Origin: Deinococcales bacterium
GTDB lineage: Bacteria > Deinococcota > Deinococci > Deinococcales > Deinococcaceae
Length of the DNA: 5,978 nt
Direction of reading: 5' to 3'
NCBI GenBank assembly: GCA_014378225.1
Contig: JACMOA010000155.1
Span: 1-5,978, forward strand
Position numbers and translations under genes: made by a program
The notes under the pieces: generated by a model
Told to the model about the DNA's origin: nothing
Database searches by the model: none
The model's input: the letters and a program-made list of their open reading frames with translations, nothing else
Shown here: positions 1-5,794 of the stretch, in pieces
Layout: each line of letters opens with the position of its first letter
Numbering within the stretch: the first letter of the stretch is position 1

Positions 1-786
1 GCGCGAGTGGAGGTCCGCGAGGGGATATCCCTCCCCAAATACGGCTCTAAACCCACACAGTTGGTCAGCCTTGTATTGCCTGGTCAGGCACCCATCGTGC
101 TCGAGACCCTGAAAGGCAGCGGTCAAGAATTCCCAGGTGGTCCAATAAGTACGTTTTCTCGAAACGGTAAACGTTACGTCAGCACTGAAACCTTTATAGC
201 TGCTTTAGGGAACGCTCAGATTCCACTCAAAGTCTCAGGGTTCAACAACCCCACGCTCGAGTTAGCCAACGTCCAGATTAAGTTAGGCAGTGTAGCCCAG
301 CCAGTCAACCTTTTACCGGGACTCGAGCGGATGATATCCAACCTCGTGAATGCTCAGCACAGAGTGGAGTTAGAAGGAAAAGCTAAGCCGCTCGAGGTTC
401 CCCGGAAAGTGAATCCTTTCGATGGTTTCGATAGAGTGTGGCGCACCTCGGAAATCCGCTACTTTGTAGACATAGCGCAATACCCACAAAAGCTGGTGTT
501 GCCTGATGTACCCGGCAAATTCTTTTTGTTGCTGACCAAAAATGTAACTTTTTGCTGTGTCAATCCTAAGAATCTGTTGAATATCGAGGTGCTCGGGCGC
601 CAGCCAGACAATACCCTTGAAACCCTCAGCCTACCGGTAGACCCCGAATTTGTGCGCTCCAACCAGGAATTGCGTGAAGGACCCAGCAACGCAGTATGGC
701 TGCTCCCTGTAAACTTCGCAAAACCGAATGAGATATTGGACACTAAAAATCCCGTTCTTCCACCCTCGAGCAACGTTGGTAATTGA
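1..786 (+). CDS. Hypothetical protein, C-terminal part (5' end outside window)
   Basis: I do not recognise this protein. The frame is open from the first base to a TGA at 784-786. A GTG at position 7 could be a start, but only six bases precede it and no ribosome binding site can be judged, so a 5'-truncated gene is more likely. About 260 residues are visible. They contain no membrane segment or cysteine-ligand motif, only one adjacent Cys-Cys pair (FCCVN, near residue 180). The stretch NGKRYVSTETFIAALG (near residues 53-68) faintly recalls copper-amine-oxidase-N/stalk domains that bind cell wall or surface polymers, but this is too weak for a call. Many short beta-prone hydrophobic segments suggest a mainly beta protein. 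Its codon third positions look more AT-rich than those of its neighbours. It carries five CTCGAG sites, but none between 397 and 764. It converges on chdC with only 23 bases between the stop codons. Confidence 0.7.
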   Translation, partial: ARVEVREGISLPKYGSKPTQLVSLVLPGQAPIVLETLKGSGQEFPGGPISTFSRNGKRYVSTETFIAALGNAQIPLKVSGFNNPTLELANVQIKLGSVAQPVNLLPGLERMISNLVNAQHRVELEGKAKPLEVPRKVNPFDGFDRVWRTSEIRYFVDIAQYPQKLVLPDVPGKFFLLLTKNVTFCCVNPKNLLNIEVLGRQPDNTLETLSLPVDPEFVRSNQELREGPSNAVWLLPVNFAKPNEILDTKNPVLPPSSNVGN

Positions 787-807
787 ACCCTAGCGCGTGC
801 TCGAGGG
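763..807. repeat. 10-bp inverted repeat across the convergent gene ends
   Basis: CCCTCGAGCA at 763-772 is the reverse complement of TGCTCGAGGG at 798-807, with 25 bases between. The pair brackets the stop codon of the first gene and ends just before the chdC stop, so an RNA stem could form at the 3' end of either transcript. There is no T-run after either arm, so it is not a classical intrinsic terminator. The cores are two copies of the abundant CTCGAG palindrome, which makes chance pairing easier. Confidence 0.4.
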
Positions 808-809
808 CG

Positions 810-1631
810 TCAGGCTAAATCGTTCAGAATCTCGTCCACCGTGCGCTTCAAACAGGTAAACATCGGCGTATCTTTCAGGGTGTACAGGCTGGCTTCGGTG
901 TAGCGCAAGCGGCCTACCAAATCCACAAATTCCTGCGGATAATCCGAATCGAAGGCCACAATGAACTCCTGGTCGTCAATGCCGTAGCTGTAACTGGTGT
1001 TCAGGCGCACACCCTTGAACGGCCCACTGGCGTAAATGTGCTCGTCCATCATGCCCTGGCGTGCGTGGGGAGAGAGGTCGTACCAGGCTCGAGTCTTCAC
1101 AAAGGGGTACACGAAAAGGTACTTACCCTCACCGGGAAGCAGCTCGAGGCCGTGTCCACTGCCTTCAATGCGGTTTACGTACTGGCTACGCTTCTGCACC
1201 GAAACCATGTTGTACGGCTGGGTGAGATAGCCACCCAAACGGGTACGGTTGATGGCTCCCTGAGACGCATTGAAATCATCCACCGAGAATGCGATGCGCC
1301 AGAGCATGAAATCCACCTCGGCTCTTGCGCCCACCAAGCTGTAGGTCCGCAAAATTCGGCCCGTTTCGGCGGGGACCTCGAGCCAACCGTCAATTGCGGC
1401 TTTAAACTCGAGCTTCATCTCGGCCTGCTCCAATTTGGGCAGGCGGCGGAACGCGGGGTCTAGTTTGTAGAAAGCGTAGTTGAGGTACTGGCGGTTACTG
1501 CGGTCTGGTTCACGCTGAGAAACCTGTCCGCTGGGGTCCAAATCTACCATCGGGCCACGGCGGGCGGGCGGTCCGGCTGGAGCAGGAACAGGTGCGCTAG
1601 AGGAATCTGGGGACGAGGGTCTGCCGCTCAT
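810..1631 (-). CDS. chdC: Coproheme decarboxylase ChdC (HemQ), chlorite dismutase family
   Basis: This is probably the last enzyme of the coproporphyrin-dependent heme pathway. In that family it oxidatively decarboxylates iron-coproporphyrin III to heme b using peroxide, in the cytoplasm. The 273-residue protein has a Pro/Ser/Ala-rich, probably disordered extension (1-28) and then the two ferredoxin-like halves of the family. The second half holds the diagnostic block: YPFVK at 175-179, with Y175 and K179 matching the catalytic Tyr and propionate-binding Lys of HemQ; WYDL at 183-186; and MMDEH at 194-198, with H198 as the expected proximal heme ligand. YGIDDQEF (216-223) and DTPMFTC (254-260) follow. 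The ATG at 1629-1631 overlaps the aldo/keto reductase stop as ATGA, and a GAGGTG site lies five bases upstream, which supports this start. M28 is a less likely alternative. A true chlorite dismutase is possible but less likely for a chromosomal gene with this motif set. Confidence 0.88.
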   Translation of the reverse strand: MSGRPSSPDSSSAPVPAPAGPPARRGPMVDLDPSGQVSQREPDRSNRQYLNYAFYKLDPAFRRLPKLEQAEMKLEFKAAIDGWLEVPAETGRILRTYSLVGARAEVDFMLWRIAFSVDDFNASQGAINRTRLGGYLTQPYNMVSVQKRSQYVNRIEGSGHGLELLPGEGKYLFVYPFVKTRAWYDLSPHARQGMMDEHIYASGPFKGVRLNTSYSYGIDDQEFIVAFDSDYPQEFVDLVGRLRYTEASLYTLKDTPMFTCLKRTVDEILNDLA

Positions 1632-2647
1632 CGCACCACCTCACCAATCAAGTTCGTCTCGAGGCCAAAGTTATCCACGTATAGCGCCTGAACCCGGTTG
1701 TACTCACCCTGCTCGAGCGGACGCGCTGCAAAGGTAGCCACGTACTCCTCGAGTCCCTTCTCATCGTAGATATTGGGAAAAACACTGGCTACTACCCTAT
1801 CAAACAGCGCAAATTGAATGGCAGCCTGACCCATCGTGCGGCCCTGAGTTAGAAAGCCCTCGAGCTGCTCCACCTTTTTCAGTCCATCCTCGAGCCACGC
1901 TTTTTTCTTTTCATTGGTGGTCATACGCCAGTTGCGGTGGTCTCCGGGTTCAAAGGTGGTATCCATGTTCATATAGCCCTCGAGCAGACCCGAAGCGTGT
2001 GGCACGCGTACCAGCACACTTACTTTTTCTTTTTGGGCGGTAGCAAAAATCCCCTGGCCCAGAATCTGCTCGAGCAAATTGAAAATAATTTGTGGCGGCG
2101 CACTGCGGAGTTTGACGCTCTCGAGGCCCTCCTCAATCTGGCGTTCGTTGAGCGCAGGTCCCAGCGCGGTTCCGAAAGCCCGAATCAGGCCCTCGTCTTT
2201 GGCCCGCTCGAGTTCGGCCCACAGGTCGTCGTTTTGGATGGCGTCCAGCCTAGGGTTATGCAGTTGATAATAGTCTATATAATCTGTTCCCAGACGCTTT
2301 AAACTGCCCTCGAGCGCCTGACGCATATAGGCCGGAGTCCAGTCGTGCGGACGCTCCTGCTGACCGGGCCGCTCGGGATTGTTATAGATGTCGTACCCAA
2401 ACTTGGTCCCGATGATGATTTTCTCTCGAGCGTGTCCTAACGCTTTCTGAAGAATGGTCTCGGCGGTTCCGCTGGCGTAAGGATCGGCCGCATCGTAAAA
2501 GGTGATGCCCCAGTCAAAAGCCCGCTCGAGCAAACGAATGCCCACACTTTCTTCTTTGACGCCCCACCAGGTGGTTCCCACGGTCCAGACCCCAAAGCCC
2601 AGGGCGCTCACGGTGAGCGGCGTGCCTTGTAATTCTCTAAATTCCAT
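1628..2647 (-). CDS. Aldo/keto reductase
   Basis: An NAD(P)H-dependent oxidoreductase of the aldo/keto reductase superfamily ((beta/alpha)8 barrel, cytoplasmic) that reduces carbonyls to alcohols; the substrate cannot be read from the sequence. The 339-residue length is typical. The catalytic tetrad is complete: D52 and Y57 in [13 protein letters not shown] (51-63), K82 in IIIGTKFGY (77-85) and H130 in YYQLHNP (126-132). The N-terminal GxGxW segment (17-21) is also usual. The C-terminal third, which normally carries the cofactor-binding signature, reads [17 protein letters not shown] (275-291), close to the bacterial form (usually AL.w.l....v...IpG) but with phenylalanine where Ile and Pro/Gly are common. 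It is the first gene of an operon with chdC and overlaps it by four bases. No Shine-Dalgarno site is visible before the ATG at 2645-2647; a TAAACT box six bases upstream suggests a leaderless transcript. A role in heme or redox metabolism is only suggested by the linkage. Confidence 0.92.
   Translation of the reverse strand: MEFRELQGTPLTVSALGFGVWTVGTTWWGVKEESVGIRLLERAFDWGITFYDAADPYASGTAETILQKALGHAREKIIIGTKFGYDIYNNPERPGQQERPHDWTPAYMRQALEGSLKRLGTDYIDYYQLHNPRLDAIQNDDLWAELERAKDEGLIRAFGTALGPALNERQIEEGLESVKLRSAPPQIIFNLLEQILGQGIFATAQKEKVSVLVRVPHASGLLEGYMNMDTTFEPGDHRNWRMTTNEKKKAWLEDGLKKVEQLEGFLTQGRTMGQAAIQFALFDRVVASVFPNIYDEKGLEEYVATFAARPLEQGEYNRVQALYVDNFGLETNLIGEVVR
1637..1642 (-). promoter_or_regulatory. 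Ribosome binding site of chdC
   Basis: GAGGTG on the minus strand lies five bases before the chdC ATG, inside the last codons of the upstream reductase gene. Together with the ATGA stop/start overlap (plus-strand TCAT at 1628-1631) it indicates translational coupling, and it favours the 273-residue start over the internal M28. Confidence 0.65.
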
Positions 2648-2653
2648 ACGGGT

Positions 2654-2659
2654 AGTTTA
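2654..2659 (-). promoter_or_regulatory. Candidate -10 box for a leaderless reductase-chdC transcript
   Basis: TAAACT on the minus strand is followed by six bases and then the reductase ATG, so transcription would begin at or next to the start codon. This matches the TANNNT-plus-6/7 arrangement reported for leaderless genes in Deinococcus. No convincing TTGACA-like -35 element stands at 17-18 bases. The same hexamer sits seven bases before the divergent sigma factor ATG. Confidence 0.45.
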
Positions 2660-2748
2660 AGCGAAACGGTGAGGACAGGCGTACTTGGGCGTAAGAGGAG
2701 GTGAGCTGCGCTCTAGGGTGGGAAGGTGAGAAAGGAACGCCTCCAGCG

Positions 2749-2813
2749 GGTTCTTGGTTTTTAGTTCTTGGATGGTTTGTTCTCGAGCGCCAAGAGCAGA
2801 CCGACCAAGAACC
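2749..2813. repeat. Nested inverted repeats in the divergent spacer
   Basis: The outer arms GGTTCTTGGT (2749-2758) and ACCAAGAACC (2804-2813) are perfect 10-base complements with 45 bases between. Inside them, TCTTGG (2766-2771) pairs with CCAAGA (2790-2795) around a CTCGAG site. GTTCTTGG also occurs as a direct repeat at 2750-2757 and 2764-2771. This could be a regulator-binding region or a folded 5' element. There is no adjoining T-run that would make it a simple terminator. Confidence 0.55.
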
Positions 2814-2856
2814 AATTGCTAAAGACTCGCCAGAAGCGCAACACTTGCCAGTCTGA

Positions 2857-2879
2857 ACTCAAAACTCATTACTCAAAAC
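2857..2879 (+). repeat. 9-base direct repeat ACTCAAAAC
   Basis: ACTCAAAAC occurs at 2857-2865 and again at 2871-2879, a period of 14 bases, about 120 bases upstream of the proposed sigma factor transcription start. Its function is unknown; tandem activator sites or chance are both possible. Confidence 0.35.
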
Positions 2880-2995
2880 ACCTGAACTTCTCCCCCTCGA
2901 GCGCGTATCTAAATTATGTTGTCCGCCGCTTCCCTATCCATTTTTTCCGCTCGAGCCAATTTTGCACGCTCGAGGGTGCCACAAATGCAGAGTGT

Positions 2996-3001
2996 TAAAC
3001 T
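2996..3001 (+). promoter_or_regulatory. Candidate -10 box for the sigma factor operon
   Basis: TAAACT is followed by seven bases (GTCCTTC) and then the ATG at 3009, the same leaderless-type geometry as the divergent reductase gene. There is no good -35 at the expected distance, so the call is tentative. A competing reading uses ATG 2985 with GAGGGTG at 2972-2978 as its ribosome binding site, in which case this box would be coding sequence. Confidence 0.38.
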
Positions 3002-3008
3002 GTCCTTC

Positions 3009-3575
3009 ATGCCTGTGGCCGAACTCACCGATGCCGAGTTGATTTCCTCCTTTGCAGGGCGGGACGAGAATGCGCTCTCACAACTTTATGACCGCTACAC
3101 CCGCGCCGCGCACGGTTTGGCGCTGGGAGTTCTGGGCCATGATTCCGACGCTGAAGAAGTAGTACAAGACTGCTTTCTCAAAATCTGGGAGCGGCCTGCG
3201 CTCTACGACCCACGGCGGGCGAGTTTTGCCGCCTTTTTTATGACGATGGTCCGAAATCGTGCACTGGACACACTTCGTAAGCGCCGTTTCACCACCCCGC
3301 TCGAGGATGAGCAGGGTTCCCTCCTGCCAATTGCCAGTGAACGACAAGGCCCGCTCGAGAGTGCTGAATTGCGTGAACTGGGTAGAACTTTAAGTGTGGC
3401 CCTCGAGCGCCTGAGTGAGGCCCACCGCGAAACCGTCACTCGAGCGGTGTACAGGGGGCAGAGCCGGGAAAAGATTTCGCTCGAGATGGAAGTTCCGATT
3501 GGTACGGTTAAAAGCAGGCTCAAGTATGCGCTGGACAAGCTGAAAATTCATATGAAAGGGGGTGATTGGGAATGA
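3009..3575 (+). CDS. RNA polymerase ECF-type sigma factor (SigK-like)
   Basis: A group IV (extracytoplasmic function) sigma factor that directs RNA polymerase to a stress or envelope regulon. From ATG 3009 it has 188 residues, a normal ECF length. Region 2 covers about 20-92: ENALSQLYDRYTRAA (20-34), the core-binding helix DAEEVVQDCFLKIW (47-60), and FFMTMVRNRALDTLRKRR (76-93) for -10 melting and recognition. Region 4 spans about 123-180, with the -35-reading helix-turn-helix around REKISLEMEVPIGTVKSRLKYA (153-174). The short linker and absence of regions 1 and 3 are as expected. Alternative starts are ATG 2985 (196 residues, with GAGGGTG before it) and ATG 2916. I chose 3009 because ECF proteins usually begin just before the TDAELI-type segment and because of the TAAACT box. 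The stop overlaps the anti-sigma start as ATGA, so the pair is probably made in fixed ratio. Confidence 0.93.
   Translation: MPVAELTDAELISSFAGRDENALSQLYDRYTRAAHGLALGVLGHDSDAEEVVQDCFLKIWERPALYDPRRASFAAFFMTMVRNRALDTLRKRRFTTPLEDEQGSLLPIASERQGPLESAELRELGRTLSVALERLSEAHRETVTRAVYRGQSREKISLEMEVPIGTVKSRLKYALDKLKIHMKGGDWE
3558..3565 (+). promoter_or_regulatory. Ribosome binding site of the anti-sigma gene
   Basis: GGGGGTGA differs by one base from the ideal GGAGGTGA and lies six bases before the ATG at 3572-3574. It decides the start: an in-frame TTG at 3566 would be almost on top of it. It sits inside the sigma factor's last codons, which with the ATGA overlap points to translational coupling. Confidence 0.75.
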
Positions 3576-4864
3576 ACGACGATACCATTAAACCGAACAC
3601 GCCTCGAGAGAATATTCAAGAATTACTGGTGCTGTACGTGCTGGGTGAAGTCTCGAGCGCAGAGAGACAAGAGGTGGACTCTGCACTCGAGCAGGACCCT
3701 GACCTTGGACTTGAACTCGAGGACCTGAAAAAAGTGCTGCTGGGACTGCACTTTAGTGCCGGAGAAACTGAACCGCTCGAGGGCCACAAAGAGCGCTTTA
3801 TGACAAAGGTCCAGAGGTCAGCTTCTGTGCCTATGCCGATACCCTCGAGTTCGCGCATTCCCAGTGTTCAGAGGAATTCACGCTCGAGCGCAAGGGTTCG
3901 GCGCTCTCCCTTACCCTGGCTTCCGGTGGGGATTGGCATTGCAGTGGCGATGGGCGCTATGACCCTGCTGAGAACCGAACCTGCGCCCAGTCTGGTCAAT
4001 GTGGCTCCAGACGCGGTGGTAGTGGTCTCGAGCGGCGATAGTTTGGTGTTTGCCAGCAACGTGAAGGGCCAGTATCCGGTCATGGTGAGGGACAAAAATG
4101 GCAAAATGCGCCCGGTAGAGGTGGGCAGGATGGGCAAAAACTACTGGTTCACCGAGGGCGTGGCTGAAGACGGTAAGGTCTACCTCAGTTGCGGCGCAAA
4201 CCACATGATTCTGGTGGTGGACGTGGCAAAAGCTACCGTCACCCGCATTGAAAAAGCCCCCTTGAGTGTGGCTGGACTGTCCATCCAGAACGGCAAACTG
4301 TGGATGAAGGGCGCGGCCAACGGTCAGCTCGAGACGCTCGAGAATAAAAATGTGCAAACCCGCGAAATTGGCAAGGCCACAAAAATGCCGATGTCAGAGT
4401 TCATGGACGCGGTGCTTCCGCTCGAGAACATTGTCTGGGTGACACATCATGCCAGCGGAGAACTCATCGCCTTGAACGCTAAATCGCTCGAGGTAGAAAA
4501 GCGAATAGCGCTGGGCGGCGCTCCGGTGGCCCTGGACCGCTGGAACTCTCAAATCATTGTGGCAGACGTGAGCGGCAGAATTTTATGGCTCAATAAATCA
4601 GGAAAGCTCGAACGAACCCTCAAACTCGAGGGTAAACCCGACAAACTCGCCGTGCAAGGTGATTTTGCCTACCTGAGTGACCGCTCTGGGAAGGTGTTTC
4701 AGGTCAACCTGAACACCGGAACCCTCGAGCGCACGGTTCAATTTACGCACCCGATGGACATTACCGCCCTGCCAGACGGACTTCTGGCCCTGGCAGACGG
4801 TCCCGGCGGCGTGGTGATGCTGGATGGGGATTTAAAGGTGCTCAAGCGGATTGGGGGAAGTTGA
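3572..4864 (+). CDS. Membrane anti-sigma factor with extracytoplasmic beta-propeller-like domain
   Basis: Predicted to hold the upstream sigma factor at the membrane until an envelope signal releases it. Reading N to C over 430 residues: a helical anti-sigma domain (about 12-80) with the hallmark LLVLYVLGEVSSAERQEVDSAL (18-39) of RskA/SigK-partner proteins; a Ser/Pro/Arg-rich linker (83-113) ending in positive charges RVRRS; one transmembrane helix (about 115-133); then about 295 residues outside. The zinc-binding HxxxCxxC motif of ZAS-type anti-sigma factors is absent. The outer part shows recurring blade-like units, for example GELIALNAKSLEVEKRI (296-312), GRILWLNKSGKLERTL (335-350), GKVFQVNLNTGTLERTV (373-389) and GGVVMLDGDLKVLKRI (412-427), roughly 40 residues apart, as in YVTN/PQQ/NHL-type propellers. 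This replaces the usual C-terminal RskA domain. No lipobox or signal peptide is seen. The ligand is unknown. Membrane topology is inferred from charge. Confidence 0.85.
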   Translation: MNDDTIKPNTPRENIQELLVLYVLGEVSSAERQEVDSALEQDPDLGLELEDLKKVLLGLHFSAGETEPLEGHKERFMTKVQRSASVPMPIPSSSRIPSVQRNSRSSARVRRSPLPWLPVGIGIAVAMGAMTLLRTEPAPSLVNVAPDAVVVVSSGDSLVFASNVKGQYPVMVRDKNGKMRPVEVGRMGKNYWFTEGVAEDGKVYLSCGANHMILVVDVAKATVTRIEKAPLSVAGLSIQNGKLWMKGAANGQLETLENKNVQTREIGKATKMPMSEFMDAVLPLENIVWVTHHASGELIALNAKSLEVEKRIALGGAPVALDRWNSQIIVADVSGRILWLNKSGKLERTLKLEGKPDKLAVQGDFAYLSDRSGKVFQVNLNTGTLERTVQFTHPMDITALPDGLLALADGPGGVVMLDGDLKVLKRIGGS

Positions 4865-4890
4865 GTGGGCAGCAGTGAGCCAAATGATTT

Positions 4891-5310
4891 TTAGCGCACT
4901 CGAGTGATTTTTCTGCCGTTTTTTTGGTGCTCGAGTTGTAGAATCCAGCCTTCTGGGAAATCTTCAAAGTAAGCTTCGCCCCACTCGAGCACACTCAGGG
5001 TGCAGCGCTCGAGGTAATCTTCCAGACCCATTTCGAGCAGTTCGGCTTTGTGTCTGACCCGGTAGGCATCTACGTGCAGCACCAGACCTTTTGGGGTGGG
5101 ATATTCGTGTATCAGGGCGTAAGTGGGACTCGAGACTTCGCCCTTAAATTCCAACCCACCCAGCATTCCACTCACCAGGGTAGTTTTACCCGCGCCCAGT
5201 TCTCCACTGAGAAACAGAATCGTTCCTGGCTCGAGCAAGGACGCGAGTTCCCGTCCAAAGCTGCTTTGTGCTTCGCTCGAGGGCAGGGTGATGATGTCTC
5301 CAACTTTCAT
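4891..5310 (-). CDS. tsaE: tRNA threonylcarbamoyladenosine biosynthesis ATPase TsaE
   Basis: TsaE is the small ATPase that works with TsaB and TsaD to place the threonylcarbamoyl group on A37 of ANN-decoding tRNAs, in the cytoplasm. From ATG 5308-5310 it has 139 residues, near the family norm. Walker A is GELGAGKTT (36-44, K42), followed by the family's switch-like SPTYALIHEY (61-70), the HVDAYR motif (79-84, D81) and LEWGE (108-112). The ORF could start 13 codons earlier at a TTG (5349), but those codons cover the candidate promoter and would add an unusual hydrophobic tail, so the internal ATG is preferred. It converges on the anti-sigma gene with 26 bases between stops and is downstream of, and on the same strand as, the Roadblock-like gene, separated by a 127-base gap with its own candidate promoter. 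Confidence 0.94.
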   Translation of the reverse strand: MKVGDIITLPSSEAQSSFGRELASLLEPGTILFLSGELGAGKTTLVSGMLGGLEFKGEVSSPTYALIHEYPTPKGLVLHVDAYRVRHKAELLEMGLEDYLERCTLSVLEWGEAYFEDFPEGWILQLEHQKNGRKITRVR

Positions 5311-5316
5311 ATTAGA

Positions 5317-5343
5317 ACCATAGCAAAAGATTGCGAACGTCAA
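5317..5343 (-). promoter_or_regulatory. Candidate promoter of tsaE
   Basis: On the minus strand TTGACG (5338-5343) is followed by 15 bases and TATGGT (5317-5322), then six bases to the tsaE ATG. The -35 is good and the -10 fits TANNNT, but the spacer is two bases shorter than ideal. Position and lack of a ribosome binding site suggest a leaderless mRNA, as at the reductase gene. Confidence 0.45.
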
Positions 5344-5437
5344 GCGCAAACGCTAAAAACAAGTCGGCGCTCAGCGTCTTGGTCTAAACGGCACTTTCCG
5401 GGCCAGACCGCCTGCTCGCGTTTGATGTTTGCAGCAG

Positions 5438-5794
5438 TCAAAGCAGCTTGCCAATCTCCTCATATCCCTTCTGCAACATTCCCAGCAAACGGGTGCTCTG
5501 GGTCACGCTCGAGGCGTTGACCAGCAGTTGAATCTCAAAGGCCGGATAGAGGAGCACAATAGCCGCACCCGAGGCGTGCTCGAGCGTGACCAGGCGCGGC
5601 AACGGGCGGTTCATTTCACCACTGGCCTCGCGGATATAGTGTTCAAAGTCTTGCAGCGCGGTTCCACCCTTGCTCGAGAGCCGTCCAAACTTGAGTTCGC
5701 CGCGCTGCACCAGGGCCACAGACTCCACACCAGGGTCTTCACTGAGGTCCTTGAGGCGGTCCTTGAGCAGGCCCTCTACCTTGTCAATCAGCAC
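5438..5794 (-). CDS. Roadblock/LC7-like domain protein (possible 3' part of a longer gene)
   Basis: The 118 residues from a GTG at 5792-5794 have the order and size of a Roadblock/LC7 (MglB-like) domain: an N-terminal helix LIDKVEGLLKDRLKDL (2-17); PGVESVALVQRGELKFG (21-37) as the first strand pair; a helix GGTALQDFEHYIREAS (43-58); strands RLVTLEHASGAAIVLLY (67-83) and FEIQLLVNA (86-94); and a final helix QSTRLLGMLQKGYEEIGKLL (99-118). Such domains act as dimeric partners or activators of small Ras-like GTPases in bacterial polarity or motility systems; no GTPase gene is in view. The domain call is by pattern only and moderate. The GTG start has no ribosome binding site and no TANNNT box at leaderless distance, and the same frame remains coding-like upstream, so this may be the C-terminal domain of a longer protein. 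The neighbouring tsaE is on the same strand. Confidence 0.6.
   Translation of the reverse strand: MLIDKVEGLLKDRLKDLSEDPGVESVALVQRGELKFGRLSSKGGTALQDFEHYIREASGEMNRPLPRLVTLEHASGAAIVLLYPAFEIQLLVNASSVTQSTRLLGMLQKGYEEIGKLL

Larger units (their letters stand above)
2648..3008. other. Divergent intergenic region between the reductase and sigma factor operons
   Basis: About 360 bases without a convincing gene. A 76-codon plus-strand frame (2768-2998) has no family resemblance and no ribosome binding site. The region holds nested inverted repeats (2749-2813), a 9-base direct repeat, four CTCGAG copies (2782, 2896, 2950, 2969) and candidate -10 boxes at both ends. Poly-purine and AT-rich patches around 2820-2920 distinguish it from the flanking genes. 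It is the likely control region for both operons. Confidence 0.6.

Noticed and set aside
1038..1463. 141-codon plus-strand ORF
   Set aside because: It is the reverse-strand shadow of chdC; no motif is visible.
2768..2998. 76-codon plus-strand ORF in the divergent spacer
   Set aside because: Composition is not protein-like, there is no ribosome binding site, and it overlaps the repeats and the candidate sigma factor promoter.
3911..4357. 148-codon minus-strand ORF rich in His
   Set aside because: It is a shadow of the anti-sigma gene's transmembrane and outer domain, with no start signal.
5350..5437. Possible intrinsic terminator between the Roadblock-like gene and tsaE
   Set aside because: A GGTCT/AGACC pairing around a GGC/GCC core exists, but the stem is broken by a bulge and no T-run follows directly.
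5050..5520. 156-codon plus-strand ORF
   Set aside because: It runs opposite tsaE, whose Walker A and other motifs are unmistakable, and continues across its promoter.
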